DNA from: Branchiostoma lanceolatum
Taxonomy: Eukaryota > Chordata > Leptocardii > Amphioxiformes > Branchiostomatidae
Direction of reading: 5' to 3'
Assembly (NCBI RefSeq): GCF_035083965.1
Contig: NC_089723.1
Span: forward strand, 19,371,489 to 19,435,488
Length of the DNA: 64,000 nucleotides
Shown here: positions 12,876 to 26,522 of the stretch, piece by piece
Layout of the letters: each line of letters opens with the position of its first letter
How positions within the stretch are numbered: position 1 is the stretch's first letter
Translations under genes and position numbers: made by a program
Notes under the pieces: generated by a model
What the model saw: the letters and a program-made list of their open reading frames with translations, nothing else
What the model was told of the DNA's origin: nothing
Databases searched by the model: none

Positions 12876-13850
12876 TTTTGCCTCCCCAAGAGTGACCTCA
12901 AGATAAACAACTTTCTGTTTGTTACACTCGGTCCCATTGGTTGTGATCCTCTACTGCGGTCATAAAAAGCGGGGCATGTTCGCGTACAACTGAAAATAAT
13001 ACAAAGTTCGCGTAAAAAATGTCATTTGAGGCGGATTTTTTGTGCCCCTGCTCCCTTTGTTTTTCTCGTTCCGCGTCCCGCGCGAGAATGAACCAATAAG
13101 AGGGACCGTTACTAAAGGAAAATTCTTCCCAGACCCAATCAGCGCACGTTTTACAGTTTTTTCAGCTTAACCAATCATATCACATATATCCGAGTGCCGA
13201 CCCTGGTATTTTGTGGGTAAGACGTGAAAAGAAGCTTAAGTTATATTTTATATAGAACCCAAAAATATAACAACTGAAAGTTTTTTGTAATCAATATGAC
13301 AAATTTTTAATGTAGCTATAAACAGATATATATTTTTGTCAGCACTTAAGAGAAACAAATAATTACCCCATATACACATCCCCATTTTCGCTGGCAATAT
13401 GGTATAGTCTAATAGTTGTTTGTTGGAACTCTGAATTCCTGAGCATTTACAGAGGGGTGCACTCGATTTAGCGTACAAATATATATCGAATGAAAGTATT
13501 TTGCTTATAACTATACCACGATTATTAATAATTAAAATTGATCAAGTGTATAATACTATATCATATTTACAAATATCGATAATCTATTTATTTCATCCAT
13601 TGTTTTATGCACATATTCCCCCTCACTGAATCACCCCGGTCCAGCCAAAGTTCTCGACTTTTCTCGCGTTACTTCAAACGATATTTCGGCTTCAAAATAA
13701 ACACAAAGGAGGCGCAGGCGCACTGTGCTGTTTAGCGGATTGTTGCCCCAGAGACCAGGAAAATGGCTAACCAGTGGGACTGACACTTATCCAATTTGTA
13801 GAACTTTTAGCAATCGTGTGAATTCTACTTTGTAATAAATAACAGCCAAA
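12876..13850. promoter_or_regulatory. Bidirectional AAGAB/IQCH promoter region
   Basis: The start codons of the two divergent genes are 975 bases apart. Four CCAAT boxes lie on the AAGAB side: 12936-12940 (inverted), 13093-13097, 13135-13139 and 13171-13175, a pattern expected for NF-Y. The AAGAB start codon sits in CAAAAATGGCGTCC, a YY1-like site. On the IQCH side, GCGCAGGCGC at 13712-13721 matches the NRF1 core, with TTCTCGCG at about 13670. No TATA box is evident near IQCH. Motif calls are by eye. Confidence 0.7.
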
Positions 13851-16800
13851 ATGCAGGCAGCGGCGATGATGGAAAGGAGACCAGAGGAAGTGGGGGAAAT
13901 CCTCGTCAAGGTAACGTAACTTTGTTTGTGTGACTACTCTGATTTTGGCAGACCGGCAATCGAACTTGGAAGTTGGATGTTTACTAAACTGAAGCAGTTG
14001 ATCAAAAACTAATATATCATTTGTTTTTACTATAGATCGTCACATGATTGTTAATGTAGCAAAATACAAACACCATAAGTTCATATATTGACTCTATGGA
14101 TTTCAAAAGAAGAGCAAAATCCTGAAATCAAAAATTAGGTCAAACTTCAAACGGCCACCTGTTGCAAATTATTGTAACTCGAAATAATCTTGTTAAACCA
14201 TATCAAACGGAACGGTCGAGAAAAGGAGATCTGATCCAACTGTTAGAAATTATTAGGGAATGTAAGAGACAACCAGGCGTAATTCTCCATTTTTTTCCTG
14301 ACCAATTCTGAACCAGATGTCACAGTTTTTGTCGTTAATTCCTCTGACAGGAAACGAGGTCATCAGGGGTCGGATTTCATGTGTGAGAACTTTAATTGAC
14401 AGGAACCTTAGCATTAGTGGATACTGTGGCAGGAAAAGTCATTCAAAAACTTTTGAAAAATTTAGGAGGGTGAAAGACATATTCAAGTTTCATCGGTCAA
14501 GACCAGGACATTATCTCGTTCTCATGTATGTTTTAAACATTTCATCAAACCACAGACAACAAATGTCAAACTGTGGAACTTGAAGTTAAGGTTCTGGTAT
14601 GAATATGTCTTGTCAATAGGTCCAGGAGGATCTTCGTCAGCTGCGAGACAGACTGGTACACCAGGTCGGCCATGGAGAGGGGCAGTACGCTGAGGTCATC
14701 GACCTCAAGGCTCTGGAGAATGCCATAGAACGCACAGAGGTCGGAGTCAAGGTAAGACCTGATTTCATTTTATTTATTTATCTCAGATCTACGGATCTGT
14801 TTTTCAGATATCCCTGGGCACAAACATTAAAAGGAATACAATCAGGAAAGAAAACACAGAGGACTTACAATCTACAGATAACGTTGCATGATCAGGTTGA
14901 ACTGACCAACTACATGTATTAGCATAACATCACTCATATTTCTCCTTAAAAAGTTAACCATATGCATGATGTTGGTTACAGAAGTCACTGGGAAAGTCGC
15001 ATTTCTAGCTCTAAAATTCTTACAAACTTTATGATTGTGGTAAAAATGTATAATGCTTTTATTGTAAATTCAATACTTTGCACACTTGCATACATAATTA
15101 TGATAATTGTCTTCCTTATCCTATATTGTTCAGGGTCGAACACATGATGTGCTGCGGATGATCAACAACAAAGTACAGACCCTGCCTGCAGTGGACTTCA
15201 CTGGTGCCACCCCACAACCCCGCTATCCTGAGATGGCTCCATAGTATGTACAGGTCTCATTCATTTGTCTGCAGTCCACTTTTGCTAGCTTGAGTCCACC
15301 CCCAACGGTCGGTGGGTTAGCAACCATTGAAAGCTAACAAGACTGGACTCCAGGCTCCTCATTTGAAACAATGGACTGTATTGTACCATGTATTCATTCT
15401 GCAAAGAAGATATGATTTAGATCAATTTACAGTACTACCGTAGTTGAGTAATCCATGAAAGCTGAAATGTAGAATTCTCTTTCTTTTTTCCTTCCAGTGA
15501 ACAGTATGACCCGCGGTTAGGAGGCCAGTCCCAGCTGATCATCCGGCCTCCCAAGCGAGCTGACTCCAGACTGCTGGCCCGCAGACCTGTGGCCCAGCTC
15601 ACCCAGCTGACCAGGAACCTCCAGGGGGGAGGGCCGCTGACGGAGGCTCCAGGGCAAATGGTGAGAACTCAAGTTTGATTGTGTTTAGCCAAGGCTATGA
15701 CACCTTTGTAGCTCTTTTAAAACCTTCTCCCTGCTGCCTAACCAATAGGCTTTTGATAGTAGTGGACAACCTTAAAGTCAACCGTACTCACGCCATATCT
15801 TCGGAAAAGACGCTGTAGCTGATTCAAGACCTTAACCATCAAGAAAGACACACACAAGGCAAAACTAGTCTGGGTGTGGGCTTGAAGAAAGTTCTTGAAT
15901 AAAGCCTTATAAAGGTAGAATTAATTGATCTCTACTATTTGCCTACTGAAACCAATAGGAAATCGGGTGCCAAATGGCTTAGTCTGCAGTGTGCTTAGAA
16001 GGTTAAAGTATAATTCTATAGCACCCTATAGCTACCTGCTGTTTTTCAGCAGTCAATACAGTATTTGCTGTCATCATCCTTCCTGTCACAGTTACTGGTC
16101 GGTGTCCGATATATTTGCCATTCATTCCTGTGCATTGTTGAATGGTCCCCTCAGACCAAGTTGGACATGAGTATGAAGGCAGTGGTGAATCCAGAGAACA
16201 CCCAGACCAGACAGGTCATGAGTGACAGCTACGGCATCCAGCTGCCTCTCATCAACAAGAGGGAAACAAAACAGGTGGGTGGAGTTTCTAAGGCTGTACA
16301 ACTAATGATTCCTGTGCCAAAGTTGTGAATATTTCATACCTTTGATTTTAGTTTAACCAACTCTCACCAAAACAGATCTCTGACCTTGCTAGCAATGGGT
16401 GGAAATGGAGGAAACTTGCAGTCGACCGATGATGATGATTTGATACCTTTAATTTCTTTTGTTGTATCGGAAAGTTTTTCATATCAGGATGAGCTTTTGA
16501 TTAGTCTTATCCTAATTGTGTTTCTTGTTCTAAATGTACGTGCTGCACTGTTGCACATGAACAACACTGTTGTAGATTTACCCATTTCGGCACATTGCTG
16601 CGACAAGGTTACACTACGTTAGGAACATATTCCAAAGTTATCTAGTTTACTGGTACTTGTCAGCAGCTTACTAGCTGGTATTCCAACTAGTGCATTGTGA
16701 TCTAATTCTGATAACTTCTGCTGTTTCATGTGACACAGCCGTCACCGTCCAAACTGATGAAGGGCACCACAGTGGACCACCTTGCAGTACTGCCGCGATC

Positions 16801-19800
16801 CAACAGGGTGGACCCTCAGATCCCCCCTCCCCCCATCGCTGACCGGGATGCCAGGAAGGGAATTCTCAGTCTGATGGAGAGGGGTCTCATCCCCCCAGCT
16901 GCCGAGCTGACCCTTGACCCCTCCCCTGTGAAACACCGCGTGGCCCCCCTTCACGACCCGGCCGAGATGTTTCAGCCGAAGAAAGCAGGTGCCGACCCAA
17001 CACTAGGTACGGTGGCGGTGGATAATGGTGTTCTCATAGCAAACCCTTTTTCTGTTTCAGACTAGATAAGAAACGCCCTCCTCCAGTTGGATTCTGTAGT
17101 ACTGTTCAGTACAAATTTTTAGTTCATTATTTCTTATAGCACTGGCAGTGACACAACTTCATCTTTTTTGCTTACAGTATGTTTTTGGTAGTAAATCATT
17201 TTCACTTGAAAGTAGAATTAGCTGGGGCATATGCCTACTTTATCATCACCCATTCTATTACCATTCCACACCAGTCCCTGTTGTGTATTCCATTTTGCTG
17301 TAACCTCCAATTCTTCTGTTCACAGATGGAAGATTCAACCTTGCTCAAGTTAAGGTAAGTTGTTTATGATGTGAATAATTAACGCCTTTGAGGCCTTGTG
17401 TTTTTACCTGAGAAATCTAAAAGTTTAGATTTGCCTTTTTCTACTAGCCCCTGTTGTGTGTGTTGCAAATAAATAAAACTTCAATATAATTCATTGCTAA
17501 CCTTTCTGCACCCCCTACAGTTGGATGTTTCGTCCAATAAGTCCTTGGACTCCATGGACACTAAGAAACCAGAGAAGACGCCACAAACAGCAGACTCCAG
17601 GGTTACCAAGACACCACTTCAGGTCAAGACATTTGAGGCTCAACTGCAACCATTGGTGAGTTCTGCTCGTAACAGACATGGAAACTCCTTCTTATTTGTC
17701 TACCTTTATGATGTTATCGGCTTATGCAATACATGATATAGACTTGAATGTTAGTAAAGGTATTCATTATAACAGCTTTTGAGGACTTCTGATAATCTGA
17801 AAAATCCTGAAGAAAGGTTAGAAACAAAACTGTTATAAACTCCAGGTTTCACATTCTTCTGTTGAAACTTCTGTCACAAGAAGTAGATTTTACTGTCCAT
17901 TCTTAAGCTGATTACAATGTTCATCATATCCCAGCCACCACCCACCACTCCTGCCAGCACAGTCAACTTCAAGCGCAGCGGTCACAGGTTCGCTATCCAG
18001 AATGGCGGCATCCGGGACACGGCACCAGACTTTGTCGCTTTCAGACAACACTACGTGCTGTCCTGGGGAAGGTAAGAGCACATGACTTTGTATACTATAT
18101 ATGTACAGCAGTTACAAATTAACTCAGCTTTGACATGACACAAAGATTTGAACAGGATGCTTACTTCCTTTCATGTCCCAGAACTGAAGTCATTAATTTA
18201 GTACTCACATGTCTCTTACCCTCTAAAGCAAACAGTTAGAACAAAGACAAGAGTATATTGAAGGCTGTATGGCTATTCTTTTTTTCATCTGTGCAGAACA
18301 AAATTTACTTCGAATATTCAAAATTAATCTGCCGGGTTACATAAATCCACAACTTTGAACAACAGTGGGTTTGATATCTCTCTAGTGCAGCATCTCCCAG
18401 GTATGCACTGTTTAGATATACAGGAGTGCATTATACTGGGGGATTTCGGGTTGGAGATCAGTTTGGACGAATTTTTTCAGTGTGGCAGAATTATATACCC
18501 TGGTGGAATTATGTTAGCAGATGTTACATGTAAGCTTCCCAGCAACATTACATCAGATGATACGTATAGGTAGAAAAATACAACTCTAGGCAAATGCCTT
18601 GATGCTAACCATATCCCCCTTCCCCAGCATTATCACGGCCCTGGAACACCTGTTGAGACTGCTCAGAGACTTTGCTGTGCCCCTGGCCTTCATCAACGGA
18701 GACAAGTTGGCTGATCTGGCCCTGGAGTTTGAGCTGGAGAAAGCTCCCACCAAGGAGAATCTGCTATCAGTTATAGTCAATTGGGATGATGTGGAGGCCA
18801 TCCTTCGCAGACCTGTGAGTAGGAAATGTTATTCTTGTCATCGTTTTTAATGGACTGCAATGCACAATTTTTTAACATATACAGAATATGTATACAAGCA
18901 TGCATGTTAATCAATGTTGACATTTAAAAGTTTAACTTCCTAAGGCCAACATTATTCAAGAAGAGGAAAGTGTTACGAATGTCTTCTTCAGGATGGCCAT
19001 TGTGTCTAATGCAAGAAAGATGTTGACAGTTGAACGTTTGAAACTAGCTTTTCCTGACACAATTCCTCTCTCATTCTAGGGTCGGAGGTTCCTGGGCCCA
19101 GACGGCGAACACGTAGCCGCTGCTAAGATCCAGGCCATGTGGAAGAGGTACACGGCGCGTAGCTCGTACGTGAGCTACCGGCAGAGGAAGTGGGCGGCAG
19201 GCGTGATTGCCATCTCCTGGATCATGAACATCAAGATGGCCAAGATCAGGAAACAGCTGAAGGAGACCAGGCTGTACGAGCTGGAGTCCTACAGGAGGAG
19301 GAGGAAGGTGGGAAATATACAACGTTTGATTATAAATTTAACCTTCTCCCTGCTGCCTAACTTTGTAACCAATATACAAATGGGTGCCAGATGGCTACTT
19401 CGATGTGTTCAAGGTTAAATGATGAAAATTATCATATATGTCATTTATTCATCACTTTAAAAAGTAACAAGGAAGACAGCTCAAAAAGTTTTTGAAATAA
19501 AAGGGCTGGATCCCATGTTTATGACTAGTCAATACACTTGTTATACAAGTACGTGTGCTCGTATTATCACCTTTTCCTTTAAGTATCCTGTGATATGATG
19601 ATGATGTAACCTGTAACATTATTGATGTGTTTTCAGGTATTTTCTGACTCTTGGGACAGGATAAAGCAATCCAGAAGAACCATCATCCATATACCCTCCC
19701 TAGGTCAGTACCCTCTGTTGGAGATGATTATCATAAGATAAACATGATGTTGTATGTGTCATCTTCTTTTACTTTTAAGAATAATTTCATTCTGGATGGT

Positions 19801-22800
19801 CTGATGTCTTTTGTGATTTTCTTTTGATAATCTTTGTTATGATCTATTATACTCATAGTAATCTTATTTGTCACCCCTTTAGGCTATAGCCAAGCTGTCA
19901 GAGATTCTGTCAAGGACTTTGGAATCAAGCAGAACACACAGATGTCAAGATTATGTGATCTCAGGGGTAAGAAACCTTTGTGTTTATAATTTTTCATACT
20001 TTTGTATTGATCTGTAAGAACTTCACACTTCACAAAAGTATTTTTACTTTTATCAAAAAGCATTTATCAATATCATTGCATATAAAACAGCAAATGTCTT
20101 CCATCCAGATCCTCAGGTGGATGTGATCTATGTGTCTCCTGTGGAGATGAGTGAAGAGATGCTGCAGTACTACTCCAAACTGCTAGGACTAAGACCTGCT
20201 GTTGAGTCTGGTGCAGTAGAGGACCAGTCTGACATGCAGGATAGATACAAGATTGTCGTTCCAGAGGCTTTTGACAAATTTCCGGTAAGGTTTATTTTTG
20301 TAGAAAGACTTAACAGCCTGTTGTAGACTTTTTTAATGCTTTCAATTGGTGAAAAAAATATTGGAAGCAGAGCCAATTCTGAAATCTAAAGATTTGAATC
20401 CTTCTTGTTTCGTATCTTTCTTGTTATTTTTGTTCATTGATTGTTTTGCTATATCCCTCACAGAGTCACTCCATGTGTTTAGCAACCCATCTGAAGTACA
20501 GTCCACAAGCTTTGCAAAGGTTTGCTGTCATGTCCTTTTTCTGGTGCATTATTTGATGAATGTCACTTGTGTTTTGATTTGGTTAACTGTGATGTTGGTA
20601 TCAGTTTGCTTGTTGGGTTTTTGCAGATTTTGCTTTTTGAAGTTTATGCATCTGCTTTTGGACAACAGTCGAGTTCAGGGATTTTATTTGAGGCAATGAT
20701 GTTATAATTACAATGCATCTCTTATTCCAATTTCAGAATAAGGAATCTGATCAAAGGGAAGGAAGCTTACATTGTTCCAGGTGTTTTGCACAAGGATGAC
20801 CTGGCAGTCTCACAGATCCTGGGTAAGTTGTAAAGCACTGACACTACTTAGGCCTACCACTTTGACTTGATGTGAAGCCCTAAATGCCTAATAGATAGAT
20901 GAATACTGTAATTCTTGACTTGTAAACCGTAACTTAATTGTAGCGACTTTCAAGAACATTGTTCAACCGCTAAAATTTCATCACCTGCTGAGGCAAAAAC
21001 TTTGTTCTCACTGTTAAAATTAAATGCTGTGATCTACTCCATTTCCCTCCAACTACTGATATTAACGACAGCAATATTAAAATGGATTTACACTACAGAA
21101 AATCAACTTGAAGGCATTGCATCTTTTTACCATCTCATTAACATCTACTTTATTTAGTGAGCCATTTCAAGCATCTTACATGTATTTTATCAAGTCTGAT
21201 TCTGACTTTACCTGATCCACAAAGCGATCTAATCTGACAAGTGCTGCTCCTTCTAACCTCCCGTGTCCTGTACCAGACGTGCCCATCCTGGGGAGTGAGC
21301 CTGAGGTGGGACATCTCTACACCACCAAGTCTGGCTCCAAGAGGATCTTTGCCAGTGCCAAGGTGGACACGCCCCCCGGAGAGTATGACATCTACAGTCT
21401 CCAACAGGTAACAGCAACTACAACATGCTGGGAGGGCTGCTGAATAATGTGGAGTAGAATTGCAAGTGAATTCAAGATGACATGGTCCAAGATTTATGCT
21501 TATCTTGTAACCTGTGGCCTAGAATGTTTCATCACAACTTTTGTTTCTTTCAAAAGCTTTGATTGAATTAAATCCATCAGAATGTGATATATCATCCATT
21601 ACCCTGGGTCTGTTTTTCGAAGAACAATGTTTGCATCTTCTTTTATCCTTAGTTTGTAGTGTTTGTTTGTTGTTTTATAAATGCCGTTCAGTTCTCGGTG
21701 ATTTGATTTTGCGTAAGGAGAAAATGGAATTTAGAGGCGGTTTTAAGTTTGCAGTAGCGCTCGTAACTTTACAGTAATGGAAATAAAATTTTTTGCAGTG
21801 GTTTTAAATTCTCGGTGAAGCAGTCAACCACAAACATAAAACCGTCGCAAATTTTTTTTTAAAATTACAATTACTGTCAGTAGTGAGTTTATGCTAAATT
21901 TTTGCCCCGTTGACCCGTAGTTGCATGAGTCCCTGGCCCTGCTGGTGACTGAGAACCTGAACGTGCGCAGGTGGCTCTTCAAGCTGGATGACGAGTACAT
22001 GGGGAGGGGCATCGCCTACTGCAACGTGATAGAACATCTGAACTGCTACAAGTGGGCCATGAAGGAGCAGCTCAGATACGGCGAGAAATGGAGCAAGAAA
22101 TGGGCACATGTAGGTGGCACACTTCTCTTGTCATATCAAAAGTCATATGTGCTTCACTCACAATTCATGCAATATTTCAGAGTAGTTTTGCAGAGCTAGT
22201 ATGTGGAAGGATTGCTTTCAGAATCATCATTTTTCATTCTGTGGTTTGTAAGTAATAGTTGTAATTGTTGGAATGGATCCAGAGGTAATAAGTGACAAAC
22301 TGTAACTTAAAAGTACTGTTTGTGATTAGCAATGAAAATAGGAAACACCATTGAAGGTTGTTCTCATCTCCTTTGAGGTGTAAGACTGATAAACTAAATG
22401 TTCCCACCATTCTCCCTGCAGGAGCCAGCTCTGATTAAGATCCAGGCAGAGATCCCGGACATCCTGGATCAGTTTGGGGTTCCAGCGAACAGGAAAAGGT
22501 TTCCAACATGGGACAAGTTCTTGGAGGCCTTCCTCAGTCAGGGTCAGTGTAATTAGTGTTCTTTATCTTACTGTTTGGAGTATAGCACTGTATTCTATAG
22601 CATTGTATTGTATGTCTTACGCTGCTTACAACTTGCGGTACGAACAAGGTAACTTGACCACCTCTACATACCTCTCAACAGGAGAGGGGTATTGAAGAAT
22701 TAAAAGAATGATATGAAGAGAATAAAAAAATTTAACTGATTCTCTGTATCTTCCTTCCACCCACAATAGGAGGTATTATTGAAGCCTGCCCACCATCGGA

Positions 22801-25391
22801 GAGTGTGACAACTCTGTCTGCCGACATGTTGATTGAGCCAACCGGGAAGATCCGGATGATTGCCAACGGTGACCAGATCAAGGCGGAGGGCCCGTTTGTG
22901 AGCTGGGGCCTGTCTGTGCCTCAGTCTTCTGTAGAACCTCAGGTGAGAAATGGGAGGGCTAGGGGAATTGTGCTGGGGTAAGCAACACACTGTCTAATGA
23001 TATTGATAAGTGGAAAAGGCAGTATGTTGAGGTAACAACAAGACAAGCATGAAGAGCTAAGTAAATGCTTGAAATCTGGTTAAACCATTATTTCAAAATA
23101 TGTCACAAAGTATTTCATAGTTCTGATCAGGACATCAAGAAGTCAGTCTTTAAATTGGCAACGTTAATCACCTGATGTTCTTCTCTAACAGGTACTGAAT
23201 GAGTGCTGTATGAGAATAGGAGAGTCTTGCCGCACCAGAGGGGTTCTGGGATACTTCTCTGTGGACTTTGTCACCTTCATTGACCCCAAAACTATGGAAC
23301 AGGTAAGACGGTAACTGCTTGTTTAACGTAAATGAATTGATTTGATATGACTTAAGAATTGCAAATGCAGAGATTAAACTACATTATGTAAACATATAGC
23401 CTATCGTATGTGATTGTCCCTTTTCATAGGATGGCTGCAATTTGTTCAAAAGGCTCTTCACTTCAAATTTTTGCCAAACAGGAGTTTCTAAGCTGCCATG
23501 TACGTGTCACCCATAGCCTAGCTGAGGAAATGTTTGAGAAGCATGGTAAAGAGATTAGCAATGCGTACAAAATTGATCATATTTCTCTTGCACGGTTTAG
23601 CACAGTTGATGGTTATGATAAATGTTACTCCAGGTTCTGTGGGCCACTGATCTGAACCTGTCCTATGGAGACTCCACCGGGATGAGGGAACTCATGCTGT
23701 ATGTGACATCCGGTACCTTTGACGCTGAGAACTGTGTGATCCAGGCCCCGCCACTGGCTAAGAAGGAGAAGAAGGATGGGAGAAGGAGGAGAGGAGACGA
23801 GGAGGAACAGGTGAGCATGTCTTTAAGAAATGCATGTCAGTGTAATCCACAACAAATTATCAGATACAGGATGCTGGTAAAATATATATAGCCTCTACCA
23901 GTCTCCACGGGTCACTGGGAAAATAGTAGAAATTGGCCAAATAGAGTCAATTGTATGAAGAGAGTCGGCTACGAAGATAGGGTCAAATAGGCCTGCGAAT
24001 GAAACCCTCCATGGCCAAAGTCCCCCGGCAAACATTCTCCCTATAGCCGGCACGGTTAGTCTGGTAGAGACTAAAAGATATACATTCATTACAAGACATG
24101 TACTTCATGTATGTTAGACAATACTTTCTCTACTGTATCCTACCAGAATTTTAGAAATGGACATCAATTTTTGTACATCATGGTTTCGAATTTTGGTTTA
24201 TGCATAACTTCCATGTGTATTTCACCTAAAATACTGTATGTACAAAAACGCCAAAACCTCAAATCTCTTGTAAGTGTGTTCATAAATTGCTTGTCAAGCA
24301 AAGCCAAGACCTCAAATCAAATTCCTTGTCAACCTCCAACTTTAATGAGAGATTCGTTCCTAACCCATGTTGTTCATTGCCAGCCCCCCACCCCGCTGCC
24401 CCGATATGCTGTGATGAGCACCCAGCTGCTGCACAGTAACCTGACAGTCATCCACTACAGCGTGTTCTTCCAGATGTGCAGGGCACATGGCATTGGTTTT
24501 GACATTAAGGTATGGTAACAAGGCCTGTAACAAATTGTCATCTTAAAAGAGAATGTTACTAATTTCTTGAGGCTTGAAGCCACGGTTCCTGTATGAAGCC
24601 ATCATTATTTGTTGCAGAATACTGTAATTCTTTAGATTTTTTTTTCCTACGAAATTGAATTTTGTTCGAATCTCTGTGAAAGTATTAACATTGTCTATTA
24701 CTGGTACCAACTTTGGTTTAGAATGAGTAATGGTACTCATACTTTCCCTTTTTCCATCCTCAGGAGAAACAAGGAACAGTCTTCACCCTACTGGACAGCT
24801 TTAAGAGGGAGCACATCGGCATGCTGTAAGTCTAGAACTTGAACTATTCTGTCGAAAATGTGCATTTTCAAAAATATACACAGTAGTAAGACATGGCTTC
24901 ATTCCTGAAATTCTTTTCATTAGTAGATTAACTGACAAGCATTTGTAATCTTTCTCTGCAGCACTGTTGGTGAAAGTCTCCAGGGGGCGCTGGCCACATT
25001 TGCCAGGAACATGTCAGTCATCCACCAGGAGATCTCTGCACCAAACATGCAGGGGGAGACCAACTTCAAGGTACACACAGTTCTGTTGCAGTTCTATCAG
25101 GCTCTTAACCTTCTCCCTGCTGCCTAACTTTGTAAACAATAGGGAATTGGGTGCCAAATGGCTACTTCAGAGGTTAGAAAATTTCAATCATTTATAGCAG
25201 TCATACAATACTTTTGTGCACAAGATGTTGAGCCGTTCCTCTTTTTCATTCTTCTCTGCCAGGCTGCTATATCGGACATCGAGGGCATCCTGGGCACGAC
25301 TATCCAGAACGTGGAGCGTGAACAGCAGGAAGTGGAGGCTCAGGAGGAGGAGGAGGAAAAACAACAGCAGCAGGGGCTGGGGGGAACATGA
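13851..25391 (+). CDS. IQCH: IQ motif-containing protein H, 26 exons
   Basis: IQCH is a testis-enriched calmodulin-binding protein needed for male fertility in mammals. Exons: 13851-13910, 14620-14751, 15134-15243, 15498-15660, 16155-16274, 16739-17006, 17326-17354, 17521-17655, 17935-18071, 18628-18814, 19080-19307, 19637-19703, 19883-19966, 20109-20284, 20464-20519, 20737-20822, 21277-21407, 21921-22109, 22422-22542, 22770-22942, 23192-23302, 23634-23810, 24384-24509, 24764-24825, 24962-25070, 25263-25391. All phases agree and give 1121 residues (human about 1027). The IQ motif is [11 protein letters not shown] at about 464-474 in exon 11. The C-terminal half shows family words such as [20 protein letters not shown] and YDIYSLQQ, and the protein ends in a Glu/Gln-rich tail. 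The exon 6 donor could instead lie slightly upstream. Confidence 0.93.
15716..16007 (+). mobile_element. TTAACCTTCTCCCTGC-family element, probably interrupted
   Basis: The left part (AACCTTCTCCCTGCTGCCTA then ACCAATAGG) and the right part (ACCAATAGGAAATCGGGTGC, CAAATGGC, AGAAGGTTAAA) match the two halves of the family. About 200 bases of other sequence separate them. It lies in the intron after IQCH exon 4. Confidence 0.5.
19336..19420 (+). mobile_element. TTAACCTTCTCCCTGC-family element, compact copy
   Basis: The 85-bp copy begins ATTTAACCTT and ends with its exact reverse complement AAGGTTAAAT. Its interior has CTCCCTGCTGCCTAACTTTG and GGGTGCCAGATGGCTACTTC. It lies just after IQCH exon 11, so in-frame read-through there is a shadow. 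Confidence 0.75.
21680..21860. mobile_element. TTCGCGGT-type interspersed repeat, copy 2 (decayed)
   Basis: It shares GGAGAAAATGGAATTTAG, GGCGGTTTTAAGTTTGCAGT and a TTTTGCAGTGGTTTTAAATT block with the copies near 4.2 and 26.9 kb, but is more diverged. It sits in the intron before IQCH exon 18. Confidence 0.6.
23892..24069. mobile_element. Short inverted-repeat element with CTCTACCAG ends
   Basis: This non-coding stretch in an IQCH intron begins CCTCTACCAGTCT and ends AGTCTGGTAGAG, so the ends are inverted repeats of about 9-12 bases. The interior is GC-richer than the intron (CCCCCGGCAAACATTCTCCC). The short terminal repeats and lack of a clear target duplication leave the class open. Confidence 0.5.
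25105..25177 (+). mobile_element. TTAACCTTCTCCCTGC-family element
   Basis: It starts TTAACCTTCTCCCTGCTGCC and ends near AGGTTAG, with GGGAATTGGGTGCCAAATGG inside. It lies in the last IQCH intron, directly before exon 26. Confidence 0.7.
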
Positions 25392-25479
25392 GACATACAG
25401 AGTGTCAAAATACTGGCCACTCAAAATTAGGAAAATTTTATCAAAGATCCCTTTAACTAAAGGTGTTACATTTGACACA

Positions 25480-25485
25480 AATAAA
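25480..25485 (+). terminator. IQCH polyadenylation signal (first candidate)
   Basis: AATAAA lies 89 bases after the IQCH stop codon. A later ATTAAA at 26455-26460 is an alternative that would give a 3' UTR of about 1.1 kb. Confidence 0.5.
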
Positions 25486-26522
25486 GACATGACGAAAAAC
25501 CTTCACTGCACACTCAGCAACCAGCTGAAAAAAGTTTTAAAGGTAGCAAGGTTTTCAAAAGTCCTTGCGTCCTTCCAAATATAATGTGACCAGTTTTTTA
25601 AGAAGAGTATAGTATCATACAGGTGCCAATATATCGTACGGGGGGAAATGTACAAATCGGGGGGAAAAGTACAAATTGGTAACTTTGCCTTTCAAGGTTT
25701 GAAACAAGTTGTTAAAAATTATTGCAAAGTTGTGGAGCTCTAAAGCCAGCATATCTATCTAAAAGCTTTCAACAAAAAAGTAACTTGCTGCTTGTGCACA
25801 ACATGACAAGTGCAAAGAAACTTATGTTACTTAGCACTTCTTAGAAAAAGACATTGAAAAGTGTATGTCAGTGCTATACAGGATAAGGTGCCATGAATGT
25901 GAAAGCAATAATTTAAAAGCAGAAATTTACCAAACAATTTATCCCTAGAAGGTCCATTCCATTCTTACCTTTTCAGAGGCTAAACGTTCTATTTTATTTT
26001 GTTATGCTTTTTATCAATTTATTTTTGTCTGTTGACATTTTGGTCCATGCATTTGTACTTCTATGCATTTGTACATCTATGCATTTTTACTTTGACTCAC
26101 AGAAAGAAAATATTAAGGTGGTTCATTCCAAAATCTTCTGTTGCAGCAAATCAAAAATTTCTGGATGCAAATGTGTATTTTTATGCTTTGCTTTGCTCTT
26201 ATCAATAACATTATGGTTTGCATATATCTTTGGTTTGCAATTTTTCCAATAGCATTCATTTTGTAAACTGAGTAAATTATATGAATTGCTTTTCTCAAGT
26301 ATAGGGAAGTGCAATTAGAAGCTGTGATGTGATTGTAAAGAACTTGATGATAGCCCATGTACCAGATTGACAAGATTGTAACATATTAGAACAGAGTTTT
26401 TATATACACATTGTAAAAAGAATATTCAATAATCTTATGTCAATATTTTCAGCGATTAAAACATGATTCTGTAACTATGCACTGTCAGTCTTATCTGCTT
26501 AAAGGGTTTACTTTAAGTAACT

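Noticed and set aside
13738-13760. Possible RFX X-box (GTTGCCCCAGAGACC) before IQCH
   Set aside because: Only the left half fits; the right half departs from the consensus, though a ciliary or sperm gene would suit it.
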